Shown here: positions 53,201-61,934 of the stretch, piece after piece
Layout: each line of letters starts with the position of its first letter
Numbering within the stretch: the first letter of the stretch is position 1
Origin: UBA4582 sp002389265
GTDB taxonomy: Bacteria; Pseudomonadota; Gammaproteobacteria; Pseudomonadales; Azotimanducaceae
DNA: 64,000 nucleotides
Direction: 5' to 3'
Assembly: GCA_943788825.1 (NCBI GenBank)
Contig: CALSRT010000002.1
Coordinates: 806,001 to 870,000 of the forward strand
Notes under the pieces: model-generated
The model's database searches: none
The model's input: the letters and a program-made list of their open reading frames with translations, nothing else
What the model was told of the DNA's origin: nothing
Translations under genes and position numbers: made by a program

Positions 53201-53361
53201 GCACCCGGGTAGGATGTTGATACGGACACTCTGGGGGGGCTGGTGTCGGGGTATTCTCGCAAAGGTAAATCAATGAATGAAAGAGTGCCGAAGGCGAGAA
53301 TCAGCAGGCTGATCACTGTCGCAAAAACCGGTCGTTTCACTGAGATGTCTGAAATGATCAT
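50245..53361 (-). CDS. RND-family multidrug efflux permease
   Basis: Inner-membrane proton-driven antiporter of 1038 residues. It begins ISDISVKRPVFATVISLLILAFG and has the twin-Asp proton relay in TM4, GLVLAIGLVVDDSIVVLENIQRR, plus the second-half TM10 region GISTKNGILIVEFANQL with its Lys. The porter-domain pieces SSDDSVFIETAIQSV and FVLPGFGSSEAVNSAV-like segments are typical of the HAE1 (AcrB/MexB-like) class. The partner adaptor is encoded immediately upstream with a 4-base overlap. No outer-membrane channel gene is nearby, so a shared TolC-type protein is expected. Substrates are unknown. Confidence 0.94.
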   Translation of the reverse strand: MIISDISVKRPVFATVISLLILAFGTLSFIDLPLREYPDTSPPRVSVSTSYPGASAQVVETKVTQQIEDQISGIEGVESISSSSQDGNSRISVEFSLDRNIDEAANDVRDRVARVLGRLPDDIDPPRIAKADSDARPIQWFSLTSPNMDNMALTDFAERYLVDQFTVIDGVANISISGAGRYSMRVWLDRIALAARGLTVLDVESALMRQNIELPAGRIDSVEREFTVRVKRAYESVDDFRQLTIAYSDNNELIRLGDVAKVELGPTTYRNEFRGNSVPTIGLGIVKQSTANTLEVLRATNRKAAAINASMPEGMTLIASSDDSVFIETAIQSVYVTLAITMALVSLVIYMFLGTVRAMIIPAITIPICLISAFIGLSLFGYSVNLITLLGLVLAIGLVVDDSIVVLENIQRRIETGEPPLLAAFHGSRQVAFAVIATTAVLIAVFVPIAFLDGNLGVIFAELAVTIGTAVIFSSILALSLTTMMCSKLLTNHAHDSWLTRTVDNGFHWFQGAYHQGLSWCLPRPARIMSMVVILSAGSWALLKAVPTAFAPQEDQGVFFTYISGPEGASFEFMQGQLRQLEKTIEPFVASGDVLKYLVFLPGFGSSEAVNSAVNLVTMAPWEDRSLSTQEVMSALNQEWQNIPGIRAFPSMRSGLQRGGGGQPVKFVVGGSTYEELARWRDLIIERAESNPGLSRIQSDYKETKPQLLVEVDITRAADLGVSVRAIGQTLQAMMSERRVTTYLDNGEEYDVILQAAEAQRATATDLSNLYVRSDQSGELIPLSNLTKITNIADAGSLNRYNRLRAITISANLNPGYDLDQALHFLEDIVLNELPATAQIDYKGESLELRESEGGLLFTFLLALLVIFLVLAAQFESFVHPIIIMVTVPLATFGALLGLYLTGDTLNIYSDIGIIILVGISTKNGILIVEFANQLRDQGVEFSAAIIQASEIRLRPVLMTALSTVMGSLPLIFASGAGSESRITLGIVIFSGVLTATVLTLFVVPVLYNLLGRATQSPGVIARQLQALQTDAESKPPI

Positions 53362-54479
53362 GAGCTGGCATTACCTTGGCGGTCTGATTTTTTGCTGACC
53401 TTGCTGCCCGGATTGATCTTGATGACCCCCGCAGTGATGACTTCTTCATCAGCTTTGATGCCGGATAGTACCTCGACTATGCCTGCACGGCGGCGGCCCA
53501 CAGTAATTTCCTGGCGTTGCGCAATACCTTGTGGGTCTATTACATAAACGTACTGCCGATCCTGGATGGGTATCACCGCCGACTCGGGAATGACCAGTGC
53601 TGGCGAGCGGTCCAGTACCAGTTTGACGGTTAGCAACATGCCCGGTCTGAGTTGTTTATTGTCGTTATTGATCAAGGCGCGAACAGTAACCGCTCGAGTC
53701 ACCGGGTCAACTCGAGAATTGATCGTGGCAACTACGCCGGTAAAAAATTGGTCTGGGTAAGCGGCGCTGCCGGCAATCACTTCCTGGCCGGGTTCCAGGC
53801 TCGACAGGTAATTTTCTGGGATCGCAAAGTCGAGTTTAATGGTGCTGATATCGTCTAGAGAGGTTACCGGAGTTGAAGAGGTTAACAGCGTGCCAGGGCT
53901 GGTATTACGAAAGCCTAGAATGCCACTAAAGGGCGCCCGAATCAGGCGGTCATCAAGCCTGGCCAGAATCGCGTCGAGGCGCGCCCGGGCAGTTTGCATT
54001 CGAGTTTTCTCTACATCAAGTTGGGTTTCTGATGCGAGCTTCTGCGCAATCAAATTGCTGACACGATTGTATTGCCGGCTGGCTTCATCGAGTGTGGCCT
54101 GGGCTTCTGCTAGCTGGGCAGTTTCTTCACCGTTGGTGAGTTCAACTAATATGTCGCCCTTGCTAACAAACTGGCCGTCTTCGAAATTCACCTTGCGTAC
54201 GGTTTCGGTGACTTTAGCTGTCAGCAAGACCGACTCATTAGCGCGGGCTGTGCCGATGGACTCGATCTGATCGATGATGATTGTTTGATAAGCGGGTCTG
54301 GCTTCCACCAGCGTGGTGCTAGCCCCCCACGCTCTGCCTGAATCAGCCTGTTGGGATTGAATCCAGATGCTGGCTGTAAAACCGGCCAAGGCAAGTAACA
54401 GGATCGAACAGATGACAATAATGGGATGTTGCTTGGCGAAGTTCAATCTAGATTCCTTGCTGTAATGGCATGAATGCAT
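53358..54479 (-). CDS. RND efflux periplasmic adaptor (membrane fusion protein)
   Basis: A 373-residue periplasmic adaptor linking the permease to an outer-membrane channel. The N-terminal membrane segment is IIVICSILLLALAGFTASIW, without a lipobox. The lipoyl half motifs are VRKVNFEDGQFVSKGDILVEL and RLIRAPFSGILGFRNTSPG, with a coiled-coil hairpin between (about 125-185). The beta-barrel part holds VIAGSAAYPDQFFTGVVA. It is co-transcribed with the permease (4-base overlap). No regulator gene is adjacent. Confidence 0.92.
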   Translation of the reverse strand: MHSCHYSKESRLNFAKQHPIIVICSILLLALAGFTASIWIQSQQADSGRAWGASTTLVEARPAYQTIIIDQIESIGTARANESVLLTAKVTETVRKVNFEDGQFVSKGDILVELTNGEETAQLAEAQATLDEASRQYNRVSNLIAQKLASETQLDVEKTRMQTARARLDAILARLDDRLIRAPFSGILGFRNTSPGTLLTSSTPVTSLDDISTIKLDFAIPENYLSSLEPGQEVIAGSAAYPDQFFTGVVATINSRVDPVTRAVTVRALINNDNKQLRPGMLLTVKLVLDRSPALVIPESAVIPIQDRQYVYVIDPQGIAQRQEITVGRRRAGIVEVLSGIKADEEVITAGVIKINPGSKVSKKSDRQGNASS

Positions 54480-54656
54480 AGTGATACGAAAATATTCACT
54501 TGAGCGACTGTTGTCCCTGTCGTAGCTGTTGCTTGAAAAGCCTGTTCAAAATCACTGGGTCTCATTGGCGCGTTAGCGGGCTGATTATAGTGGCTTTGTT
54601 TGATTCGAGGCTAGCGCTGTTGTCGCCCACCTCAGTCAATAGCATTTTACAAAGAG

Positions 54657-55181
54657 TTAGAGTTGGAATGTGGGCAAAGTCTTTGCGTGCCACTTCAAGG
54701 TCACGGGCGTCAGGGGTTGGGTTGGCGCATCATATTGGCGCCAAAGGGTGGCCAGGCTCTGAGTTTGGCCGGGAATGACCAGGTCTGGTGCGATTTCCGC
54801 AAAGGGCCTCAAGACGAAGGCATTGCGGGTAATTTCCTCACGGGGTAAGACGATGCCTGCGGTCAGCTCAGCATAGTCGTCAAATGTCAGAATATCGATG
54901 TCCAGGGTGCGCGAGGAAAATTTGTCGCCCTGTGGGTCCCGACCGTGTCGGAACTCTAGTGCCCGCAGGCAGGGCGCGAGCTCAATCAGAGGTGAGCTTG
55001 TGACCAAGCCGACCACCATGTTGTGAAACATGGGTCCCTCGAAGCCAATGGCGGCGCTCTCGTAAGCGCAGGACACATCCATTGCGCCATAAAGGCCCGC
55101 CAGTTCGTCCAAGCCAATTGGTAAGAAGTGTTCCGGACGAATGTTGCTGCCGAGTCCAAGGTAGACTTTATGTTGTTTCAT
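54657..55181 (-). CDS. folK: 2-amino-4-hydroxy-6-hydroxymethyldihydropteridine pyrophosphokinase
   Basis: Transfers pyrophosphate from ATP in folate synthesis. The 174-residue protein has VYLGLGSNIRPEHFLPIGLD, the loop FHNMVVGLVTS, LEFRHGRDPQGDKFSSRTLD with the metal-binding IDIL that follows, and VLPREEITRNAFVLRPFAE (the catalytic PHPRM-type segment, here LPREEI). It overlaps folB by 14 bases, forming a small folate operon. Confidence 0.92.
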   Translation of the reverse strand: MKQHKVYLGLGSNIRPEHFLPIGLDELAGLYGAMDVSCAYESAAIGFEGPMFHNMVVGLVTSSPLIELAPCLRALEFRHGRDPQGDKFSSRTLDIDILTFDDYAELTAGIVLPREEITRNAFVLRPFAEIAPDLVIPGQTQSLATLWRQYDAPTQPLTPVTLKWHAKTLPTFQL

Positions 55182-55545
55182 GGTCCGGGCCTGCGGTGCT
55201 GAAACGCTTGATGATCACGCCGACATCCGTCGCGTTAGCGACTGCGCCAGGTTTGCCAATCTTCAGCTTCACGGCGGCGACCGCAAACTCTGTCAACACC
55301 AGGCTGGCAACTGCTTCAGCCAGGGATTCAAGCAACTGAAAACGGCTGGCAGCAACGAAGGCGGTGATTCGATCGGCGATGGCGCCGTAGTCGAGGGTGA
55401 AGGATAAGTCATCGTCTCTGGCTGCCAGCGCAATATCTGTGCTCATCTCCAGATCAAGCACGACGGTTTGTTGAATCGTCCGCTCCCAGTCGTAGACGCC
55501 GATGACGGTATCGATCCGTAAGCCTTCAATATAAACAATATCCAT
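55168..55545 (-). CDS. folB: Dihydroneopterin aldolase
   Basis: Cleaves dihydroneopterin in folate synthesis. The 125-residue protein has VYIEGLRIDTVIGVYDWERTI, VVLDLEMSTD, LDYGAIADRITAFVAASRFQLLESLAEAVA with the catalytic Glu, and VKLKIGKPGAV with the catalytic Lys. It starts 4 bases after the tsaD stop and overlaps folK, giving tsaD-folB-folK. This cluster is divergent from rpsU, a common arrangement in gammaproteobacteria. Confidence 0.94.
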   Translation of the reverse strand: MDIVYIEGLRIDTVIGVYDWERTIQQTVVLDLEMSTDIALAARDDDLSFTLDYGAIADRITAFVAASRFQLLESLAEAVASLVLTEFAVAAVKLKIGKPGAVANATDVGVIIKRFSTAGPDHETT

Positions 55546-55549
55546 GGTG

Positions 55550-56560
55550 CTAGCCTAATTCCGTCATCGGCCAGCGGGGCCTGACGTGAATCGCCAGGTC
55601 TTCACTGTGACCCTTTTGTAAATGCTGTAAACCCGCGTAGGCAATCATCGCGCCGTTATCGGTACACAATTTCAGTTCCGGATAATAGACCCGACAGCCG
55701 GTCTCTCGGGTCAGGACCTCAAGTGACTGGCGTAAAGCCTGGTTAGCACTGACGCCGCCGGCAATGACCATTTGCGTCAGGCCGGTCTGCTCAACAGCGC
55801 GACGACACTTGATTTTTACGGTCTCGGTGACGGCGGTTTGAAAGGCCAGGGCTATGTCAGCGCGATCCTGGTCTGTGGGCGACTCAAGTTGCCGCAGGGT
55901 ATTCATGGTGAAGGTTTTCAGGCCACTAAAGCTGAAGTCCAGGCCGGGGCGGTCAGTCATAGGTCTTGGAAAGCGAAATCTCGAGGGCTTGCCCTGTCGC
56001 GCCAGTGCCTCGATAGCGGGGCCGCCGGGGTAAGGTAGACCGAGCATTTTAGCGACCTTATCGAAGGCTTCGCCCGCCGCATCGTCGAGGGATTCGCCGA
56101 GTAGTTCGTACTGCCCTAGACTCTGACAGCTCATGAGTTGCGTGTGACCGCCAGAAACCAGCAGAGCCAGAAAGGGATAGTCTGGTTTATCGGCGCTCAT
56201 TAACGGCGCCAACAGGTGGCCTTCCATATGGTGAATGCCAATCGCTGGAATTTGCCAGGCGAATGCCAGAGATTTGGCGATGCTGGCCCCTACCAGTAAC
56301 GCGCCCACCAAGCCGGGCCCGGCGGTATAGGCAATAGCATCAATATCGGCCTGTGTTGAGTGACTCAAGGCAAGGACTTCGTTGATCATCGGCAGGGTCT
56401 TGCGGATGTGATCGCGCGACGCGAGTTCAGGCACCACGCCGCCATATTCCGCGTGCAGCGCAACCTGACTGTACAAAAGGTCTGCCATCAGGCCGTGATT
56501 ATCATCATAAACGGCAACGCCGGTTTCATCGCAGGAGGTTTCAATACCTAAGACACGCAT
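55550..56560 (-). CDS. tsaD: tRNA N6-threonylcarbamoyladenosine transferase component TsaD
   Basis: Catalytic subunit for t6A37 formation on ANN-decoding tRNAs. From the ATG at 56560 (MRVLGIETSCDETGVAVYDD) the protein has 336 residues. The metal site is IHHMEGHLLAPL, followed by LALLVSGGHTQL, GESLDDAAGEAFDKVAKML, PYPGGPAIEALA, DFSFSGLKT, VIAGGVSANQALR and CTDNGAMIAYAG. The frame starts 6 codons earlier, but those residues are not conserved. It is divergent from rpsU, as usual. Confidence 0.95.
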   Translation of the reverse strand: MRVLGIETSCDETGVAVYDDNHGLMADLLYSQVALHAEYGGVVPELASRDHIRKTLPMINEVLALSHSTQADIDAIAYTAGPGLVGALLVGASIAKSLAFAWQIPAIGIHHMEGHLLAPLMSADKPDYPFLALLVSGGHTQLMSCQSLGQYELLGESLDDAAGEAFDKVAKMLGLPYPGGPAIEALARQGKPSRFRFPRPMTDRPGLDFSFSGLKTFTMNTLRQLESPTDQDRADIALAFQTAVTETVKIKCRRAVEQTGLTQMVIAGGVSANQALRQSLEVLTRETGCRVYYPELKLCTDNGAMIAYAGLQHLQKGHSEDLAIHVRPRWPMTELG

Positions 56561-56703
56561 GGTTGAAGGGATTCGCAAAAGAAGGCTGAATCGGTATGTT
56601 ACTGATTATTTTGGTTAAAATCCTGATTAAACGTTGAATTAATAGGTTTGTCAGCGGCCATTACGGCCTCAGTGTGAGTTTCTCAAAAAACCCTTTTCGG
56701 CTT

Positions 56704-56732
56704 TTGCATTTGGGGTGTTATACAGCTAGAAT
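56704..56732 (+). promoter_or_regulatory. Sigma70 promoter of rpsU-yqeY-dnaG-rpoD
   Basis: TTGCAT (56704-56709) and TAGAAT (56727-56732) are separated by 17 bases, a near-consensus sigma70 promoter. Transcription should start near 56740, and the rpsU ATG is at 56766. GGAG at 56749-56752 is the ribosome binding site, at a rather long spacing of 13 bases. Confidence 0.75.
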
Positions 56733-56765
56733 GCTCGCCCTGCGAAGAGGAGTGAAATTTTTTAG

Positions 56766-56981
56766 ATGCCAAACGTTAAAGTAAAAGAGAACGAGCCATT
56801 TGATGTGGCCCTGCGTCGATTCAAGCGATCTTGTGAAAAAGCCGGCGTTTTGGCTGAAGTCCGTCGCCGCGAGTTCTACGAAAAGCCTACGTCCGTTCGC
56901 AAGCGTAAAGCTGCCGCTGCCGTCAAGCGTCACGCTAAGAAAGTGCAACGCGAATCAAGACGAATGGAACGCCTCTACTAG
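56766..56981 (+). CDS. rpsU: 30S ribosomal protein bS21
   Basis: Small basic ribosomal protein of 71 residues that helps start translation. It begins PNVKVKENEPFDVALRRFKR and has SCEKAGVLAEVRRREFYEKP and a long basic C-terminal helix ending SRRMERLY, the full family sequence. It is the first gene of the macromolecular synthesis operon and is preceded by a near-consensus promoter. Confidence 0.98.
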   Translation: MPNVKVKENEPFDVALRRFKRSCEKAGVLAEVRRREFYEKPTSVRKRKAAAAVKRHAKKVQRESRRMERLY

Positions 56982-57189
56982 GTTTGTCCGCTGGTAAGCC
57001 TATTCAGTCGTCTAGCTAGCAGGCGCCGGAATAGTCCGCTAGCGAGCCGAACACGTCGAGATAAATCTAAGATGAGTCGGGCATCAGTCTTTGCCAGGCA
57101 CATCTTTCTTGGTTATGCAGTGCTATTTAGTGAGCTGACCTGAAAAGCGTTGGTCCTGTATCAAATCGGGGCTGCCTGAGAACCCAGAC

Positions 57190-57642
57190 ATGCCAGTATC
57201 AGAAATCAAACAGCGTATTGATGCGGCCGTAAAGGACGCAATGCGGGCCAGAGATAAGCAGCGCCTGGGTGTATTGCGGTTAACCATGGCTGAGTTTAAG
57301 CGAATCGAGGTCGATGAGCGCATTGAGCTTGATGATGAGCGCGTCCTGGCGGTGCTCGATAAGATGACCAAGCAACGTATTGACTCCCTGACGCAATTCG
57401 AGAAGGCCGGGCGTGATGATCTGGCTGCCCAAGAGGCCTTCGAGATCGCACTGATCAAAGAGTTTCTGCCGGAGCCACTGAGTGAAGCCGAGATCACACA
57501 ACTGATCGACGCGGCGATCGAGACTGCCGAGGCGAGTTCGATGCAGGCCATGGGTCAAGTGATGGCCCTGCTGAGACCACAAATGCAAGGCCGTGCTGAT
57601 ATCGGCAAGGTTAGTGCATTGGTCAAAGGCCGGCTCATTTAA
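57190..57642 (+). CDS. GatB/YqeY domain-containing protein
   Basis: A 150-residue protein of the YqeY family, related to the C-terminal tail domain of the amidotransferase subunit GatB. It begins MPVSEIKQRIDAAVKDAMRARD and contains LTMAEFKRIEVDE, EKAGRDDLAAQEAFEIALIKEFLPE and the C-terminal GKVSALVKGRL. Its function is unclear but a tRNA-related role is proposed for the family. It lies between rpsU and dnaG, as in most gammaproteobacteria. Confidence 0.93.
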   Translation: MPVSEIKQRIDAAVKDAMRARDKQRLGVLRLTMAEFKRIEVDERIELDDERVLAVLDKMTKQRIDSLTQFEKAGRDDLAAQEAFEIALIKEFLPEPLSEAEITQLIDAAIETAEASSMQAMGQVMALLRPQMQGRADIGKVSALVKGRLI

Positions 57643-57831
57643 GTCTGGCAAAAAATAGGGTCGCGAGTTTCGTGGCGGCGCGTGAATATCCTCATCTGCA
57701 AGACTGAACCAAAGACTTACCCGAAGACCTGCCCGATAATTTTTTTAAGCTCCAATCCCTGGTCTGAGTGCGAAATCCATCGCTTCCTGATAATGTAACG
57801 CTCCCTTCATCATCTGATCTGTCGCCAAGCC

Positions 57832-59688
57832 GTGATTGCACCAGAATTTATTGACGAACTATTAGCCAGAACCGATATTGTTGAGGTGGTACAGTCTCGC
57901 GTCGTGCTGAAAAAGACCGGCCAAAATTATACTGGCTTGTGTCCATTCCATAAGGAAAAGTCGCCTTCATTTAGTGTCAGTCAGGACAAGCAATTTTACT
58001 ATTGCTTTGGCTGTCAGGCCTCTGGCAGCGCCCTGAAGTTTTTAATGGAATTCGAGCGCCTTGAGTTTCTCGCCGCTATTGAAATGCTCGCGGGCAACGC
58101 CGGTATGCAGGTGCCGCAGACCAGTTCACAGGGTTCACCTGAGCGTAATGAGCGGCGAAAATCGATCTACAATATCCTTGAACAATCCGCCCATTTTTAC
58201 CAGGCCCAACTCAAACAAAACAGCCACAAGGCGCAGGCCATCGACTATCTGAAGGCCCGTGGAGTTTCCGGTGAAATCGCTCGAGACTTCGGTCTCGGTT
58301 ATGCGCCACCAGGCTGGGATAATCTATACAAAGATCAGGCGAAGACCAATCTGGAACATGACCTGTTGATCGAGTCTGGCATGGTCGTGAATAACAAGGA
58401 TGAGGATAAAACCTATGACCGCTTTCGAGATCGCATCATGTTTCCGATTCGTGATATTCGAGGTCGCGTCATTGCCTTTGGCGGACGTATTCTGGGCGAA
58501 GGTCAGCCGAAATATCTGAACTCACCGGAAACGCCGGTGTTCCATAAGGGCCGAGAGCTCTATGGCTTGTTCGAGGCCCGTAAACGGACCCAGAAGCTGA
58601 CCCAACTTCTGGTGGTCGAAGGCTATATGGACGTAGTCGCGCTGGCGCAGAACAACATCAACTATGCGGTAGCGACCCTGGGCACCGCCACGAGTGGTGA
58701 GCACCTTGAGCGAATGTTTCGTCTGGTCTCGAGGCTGGTGTTCTGCTTCGATGGCGACAACGCCGGGCGTAATGCTGCCTGGAAGGCGCTAGCGGTGGCC
58801 TTGCCCTTGATGCGCGATGGTCGCAGCGCCCGGTTTTTGTTTCTGCCTGATGGCGAAGACCCCGATTCCCTGGTACGCAAGGAAGGCAAAGATAAGTTTG
58901 AATGGCGTCTTGATCAGGCCCAACCGTTGCCCGACTTTTTCTTCAATAAGCTGCAGGCAGATATTGATATCAAGTCGCTGGATGGCAAGGCTCATCTGAG
59001 TAACCTGGCGATGCCCATGATCAATGAGATTCCCAGCGGTGTGTTTAAGCAACTCATGATTGAGCAGCTGTCAATTCTGACGGGGCTGGCTGCTGACAAA
59101 TTAGTCGCGGCCTCGGCGTCCGTGGCTGCCCGGTATGTGCCATCGGCCCCCAAGTCCAAGCCGACGATGAGTGAGCCTGCGCCACCGGGCGCTCAAGACA
59201 CATTCCAGCAGGGCATGAGCCGGCAAGACCTGACCAGTCCGGCTAATAACAGTCGTGAGAACATTGAATTCGCAAAGTTGGTAAATATGGCGATTGCCAT
59301 GCTGCTGCGCCAGCCAGAGTTGAGTCAGCAATTTGATGAGAAGGCCTACAGCAGGCTGGAGGCGGGCCCGGGTAGTGAATTATTACTGGAGCTGATTCAT
59401 GCCATTGTCGCCCGTGAAATTACCTCACCCGTGATGTTGCTGGCCACCTGGCAGGATCGACCAGAATTTGACTATTTGCGAGACTTGATCGAGCAAGAGC
59501 AGCTGTTAGATGTTAGCGAGTTGCCGGAAGAGTTCACGGGGGTCATTAACACCTTGTTGCGGCTCACTGATGTCCAATCTGGTCAGCTATTACGCGCTGA
59601 CCTGCTGTCGAAGCCGTTCGATGAAATGAGCGAATCTGAGCGAGAAATGTTGAAAAACCTTGTTAAAAGTCGCCACAATCGTAAGTAA
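57832..59688 (+). CDS. dnaG: DNA primase
   Basis: Makes RNA primers at the replication fork. The 618-residue protein starts with GTG. The CHC2 zinc ribbon is GLCPFHKEKSPSFSVSQDKQ, then YYCFGCQASGSA. The Toprim core has VEGYMDVVALAQNNI and FCFDGDNAGRNAAWKAL, and the RNA-polymerase domain has YAPPGWDNLY and FRDRIMFPIRDIRGRVIAFGG. A Pro/Ser-rich linker (about 430-470) leads to the C-terminal helicase-binding domain. It is followed by rpoD, as in E. coli. Confidence 0.97.
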   Translation: MIAPEFIDELLARTDIVEVVQSRVVLKKTGQNYTGLCPFHKEKSPSFSVSQDKQFYYCFGCQASGSALKFLMEFERLEFLAAIEMLAGNAGMQVPQTSSQGSPERNERRKSIYNILEQSAHFYQAQLKQNSHKAQAIDYLKARGVSGEIARDFGLGYAPPGWDNLYKDQAKTNLEHDLLIESGMVVNNKDEDKTYDRFRDRIMFPIRDIRGRVIAFGGRILGEGQPKYLNSPETPVFHKGRELYGLFEARKRTQKLTQLLVVEGYMDVVALAQNNINYAVATLGTATSGEHLERMFRLVSRLVFCFDGDNAGRNAAWKALAVALPLMRDGRSARFLFLPDGEDPDSLVRKEGKDKFEWRLDQAQPLPDFFFNKLQADIDIKSLDGKAHLSNLAMPMINEIPSGVFKQLMIEQLSILTGLAADKLVAASASVAARYVPSAPKSKPTMSEPAPPGAQDTFQQGMSRQDLTSPANNSRENIEFAKLVNMAIAMLLRQPELSQQFDEKAYSRLEAGPGSELLLELIHAIVAREITSPVMLLATWQDRPEFDYLRDLIEQEQLLDVSELPEEFTGVINTLLRLTDVQSGQLLRADLLSKPFDEMSESEREMLKNLVKSRHNRK

Positions 59689-59875
59689 TCGCTAACTAAC
59701 GGGCTGCTAATGGCAGCCTGATAGGCCTGAATCGGTGGCCGAGCAGTGCGATATCAAAGGCTCGTGAGCCAGGCGCTGTGAGCCGGTTTGGCGGTGCTAT
59801 GTTGAAGTGGAATCCTTGCGCTTCAATCGCTATACTCCACGGCCGGGTTTTTGACTTTTTCACTGAAGGCGGTAT

Positions 59876-61705
59876 ATGACAAGTGGACTTAAGCAACAAC
59901 AGTCACGACTAAAAGAGCTGATCAGTCGTGGGCGAGAGCAGGGGTACCTGACTTACTCCGATGTCAATGATCACCTGCCGGATGATATTTCAGACCCCGA
60001 GCAGATCGAAGACATCATCGGCACGATCAACGATATGGGTATCAATGTCTATGAGGTCGCGCCCGAGCGTGACGAGTTGATGTCGGAAGGCGATTCAACG
60101 GATGAGGTGGCAGCGGCAGAGGCTGCTGCGGTGTTGGTTGCGGTAGAAAACGAGGCTGGTCGAACCACCGACCCAGTGCGTATGTACATGCGCGAAATGG
60201 GTACCGTCGACCTGCTCACTCGAGAAGGCGAAATCGCGATCGCCAAACGAATCGAAGAAGGCATCAGCGATACGCTGCATGCGCTCGCCGGCTTCCCCGG
60301 TGCCGTTGAGTTGATCTTGAATTCTTACGACCAATCGCAAACGGAAGAGGGCAAACTGGCCGATTTGCTGGTAGGTTTTCTAGACCCCGTAGAGTTTGTG
60401 GTGCCGGCGGCCCAGGTTGTGCCAGGGCAGGCGAAAGACGACGATGATGATGGTGATGTCGAAGAGGAGAGCAAGGGTCCTGATCCGGTATTAGCTGCCG
60501 AGCGGTTTGAAGCACTGCGTAAGCAATTAAAGAAGACTGAGCGGGTGCTGAGCAAAGACGGTCGCGCCAGCGCATCAACTGTCAAAGAATTGAATCTGCT
60601 GGGCGAACGATTCCAATTTTTCAAACTGGTGCCGAAACATTTTGGTGCCGCCGTAGAGCTTGCGAGAAAGTCGCATGCACGAGTGCGCCGGCAGGAGCGC
60701 CTGATCATGACCCTCAGTGTGCGGCGTGGGAAAATGCCTCGCAAGGCCTTCCTTGAGCAGTTCAGCGGCCACGAAGACGATGCGAACTGGGTTGAGACCC
60801 AAATTAAAGCGGGCCATAAAGGCCTGAAAGCCTTTGCCGATGATATTCAGCGAGCGCAGAAACGTATTCGTCAGGTGAGTGCTGCAACGGGCTTGTCAGT
60901 GATGGAAATTAAAGATATCAACCGGCGTATGTCTATCGGTGAGGCGAAAGCCCGTCGCGCTAAAAAAGACATGGTTGAAGCAAACTTACGATTAGTGATA
61001 TCCATCGCGAAAAAATACACCAATCGCGGTTTGCAATTTCTCGACCTCATTCAAGAAGGTAATATCGGCTTGATGAAGGCGGTGGATAAGTTTGAGTACC
61101 GTCGAGGTTACAAATTTTCAACCTATGCGACCTGGTGGATTCGCCAGGCGATCACGCGCTCAATCGCGGACCAAGCGCGGACAATTCGAATACCCGTGCA
61201 CATGATTGAGACCATCAATAAGCTCTCACGAATATCCCGTCAAATGTTGCAGGAAATGGGTCGTGAACCCACGCCGGAAGAGTTGGGTGTGCGTATGGAG
61301 ATGCCGGAAGAAAAAGTCCTTCGAGTTCTGAAAATAGCCAAGGAACCTATCTCTATGGAGACGCCGATTGGTGATGATGAAGACTCGCATTTGGGCGACT
61401 TTTTGGATTCTGCGAATAATCTCGGTGAAGGTGCCGCCGTAGGGTCGCCCATGGAGACTGCCACTGTAGAAGGCTTGAGAGAAGCGACCCGGAGTATCTT
61501 GTCGGGATTGACCGCAAGGGAAGCCAAAGTGCTGAGAATGCGTTTCGGTATCGACATGAACACCGATCACACATTGGAAGAAGTGGGCAAGCAATTTGAT
61601 GTTACTCGGGAGCGAATTCGACAGATCGAAGCGAAGGCCTTGCGCAAGCTGCGTCATCCTGCGCGCTCGGATCATCTGCGGAGCTTCCTAGAAGGAGAGG
61701 GTTAA
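59876..61705 (+). CDS. rpoD: RNA polymerase primary sigma factor RpoD (sigma70)
   Basis: Housekeeping sigma factor, 609 residues. Region 1.1 (QQQSRLKELISRGREQGYLT to about residue 55) is present, followed by the acidic non-conserved region with DDDDDGDVEEE, region 2 with NLRLVISIAKKYTNRGLQFL and KFEYRRGYKFSTYATWWIRQ, region 3, and region 4.2 LEEVGKQFDVTRERIRQIEA. All core-binding and promoter-recognition residues are typical. It is followed by the tRNA gene. Confidence 0.98.
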   Translation: MTSGLKQQQSRLKELISRGREQGYLTYSDVNDHLPDDISDPEQIEDIIGTINDMGINVYEVAPERDELMSEGDSTDEVAAAEAAAVLVAVENEAGRTTDPVRMYMREMGTVDLLTREGEIAIAKRIEEGISDTLHALAGFPGAVELILNSYDQSQTEEGKLADLLVGFLDPVEFVVPAAQVVPGQAKDDDDDGDVEEESKGPDPVLAAERFEALRKQLKKTERVLSKDGRASASTVKELNLLGERFQFFKLVPKHFGAAVELARKSHARVRRQERLIMTLSVRRGKMPRKAFLEQFSGHEDDANWVETQIKAGHKGLKAFADDIQRAQKRIRQVSAATGLSVMEIKDINRRMSIGEAKARRAKKDMVEANLRLVISIAKKYTNRGLQFLDLIQEGNIGLMKAVDKFEYRRGYKFSTYATWWIRQAITRSIADQARTIRIPVHMIETINKLSRISRQMLQEMGREPTPEELGVRMEMPEEKVLRVLKIAKEPISMETPIGDDEDSHLGDFLDSANNLGEGAAVGSPMETATVEGLREATRSILSGLTAREAKVLRMRFGIDMNTDHTLEEVGKQFDVTRERIRQIEAKALRKLRHPARSDHLRSFLEGEG

Positions 61706-61744
61706 GGTGCTAGCGTTGTGAGTGCTAGATTTAGCTCGTAATTC

Positions 61745-61753
61745 TGTTAGAAT
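61745..61753 (+). promoter_or_regulatory. Extended -10 promoter upstream of the tRNA gene
   Basis: TGT directly followed by TAGAAT (61745-61753) is an extended -10 element. No -35 hexamer is found at the usual distance. Transcription would start near 61760, about 98 bases before the tRNA. Confidence 0.5.
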
Positions 61754-61857
61754 TGCCGCTCTCGTGAATCAGTCATTGAGGGCGTCAGGGCATGCTATTA
61801 ACGGCTTAAGACGATCCTGACAGATGCTGGGTCCATTCCAAGGACTTGCTAAGACAC

Positions 61858-61934
61858 GGGCCTGTAGCTCAGTTGGTTAGAGCACTGGACTCATAATCCA
61901 TTGGTCGAAGGTTCGAGTCCTTCCGGGCCCACCA
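61858..61934 (+). tRNA. tRNA with CAU anticodon, probably tRNA-Ile2 (lysidine-modified)
   Basis: A 77-base gene that folds into a complete cloverleaf. The acceptor arm GGGCCTG pairs with CGGGCCC, the D arm is GCTC...GAGC, the anticodon loop is CTCATAA, the T arm is GAAGG-TTCGAGT-CCTTC, and the CCA end is encoded. The anticodon CAT can be Met or Ile2. The variable region TTGGTCG matches tRNA-Ile2 of gammaproteobacteria (elongator Met usually has GGGGTC), so Ile2 reading AUA after TilS modification is preferred. Confidence 0.85.
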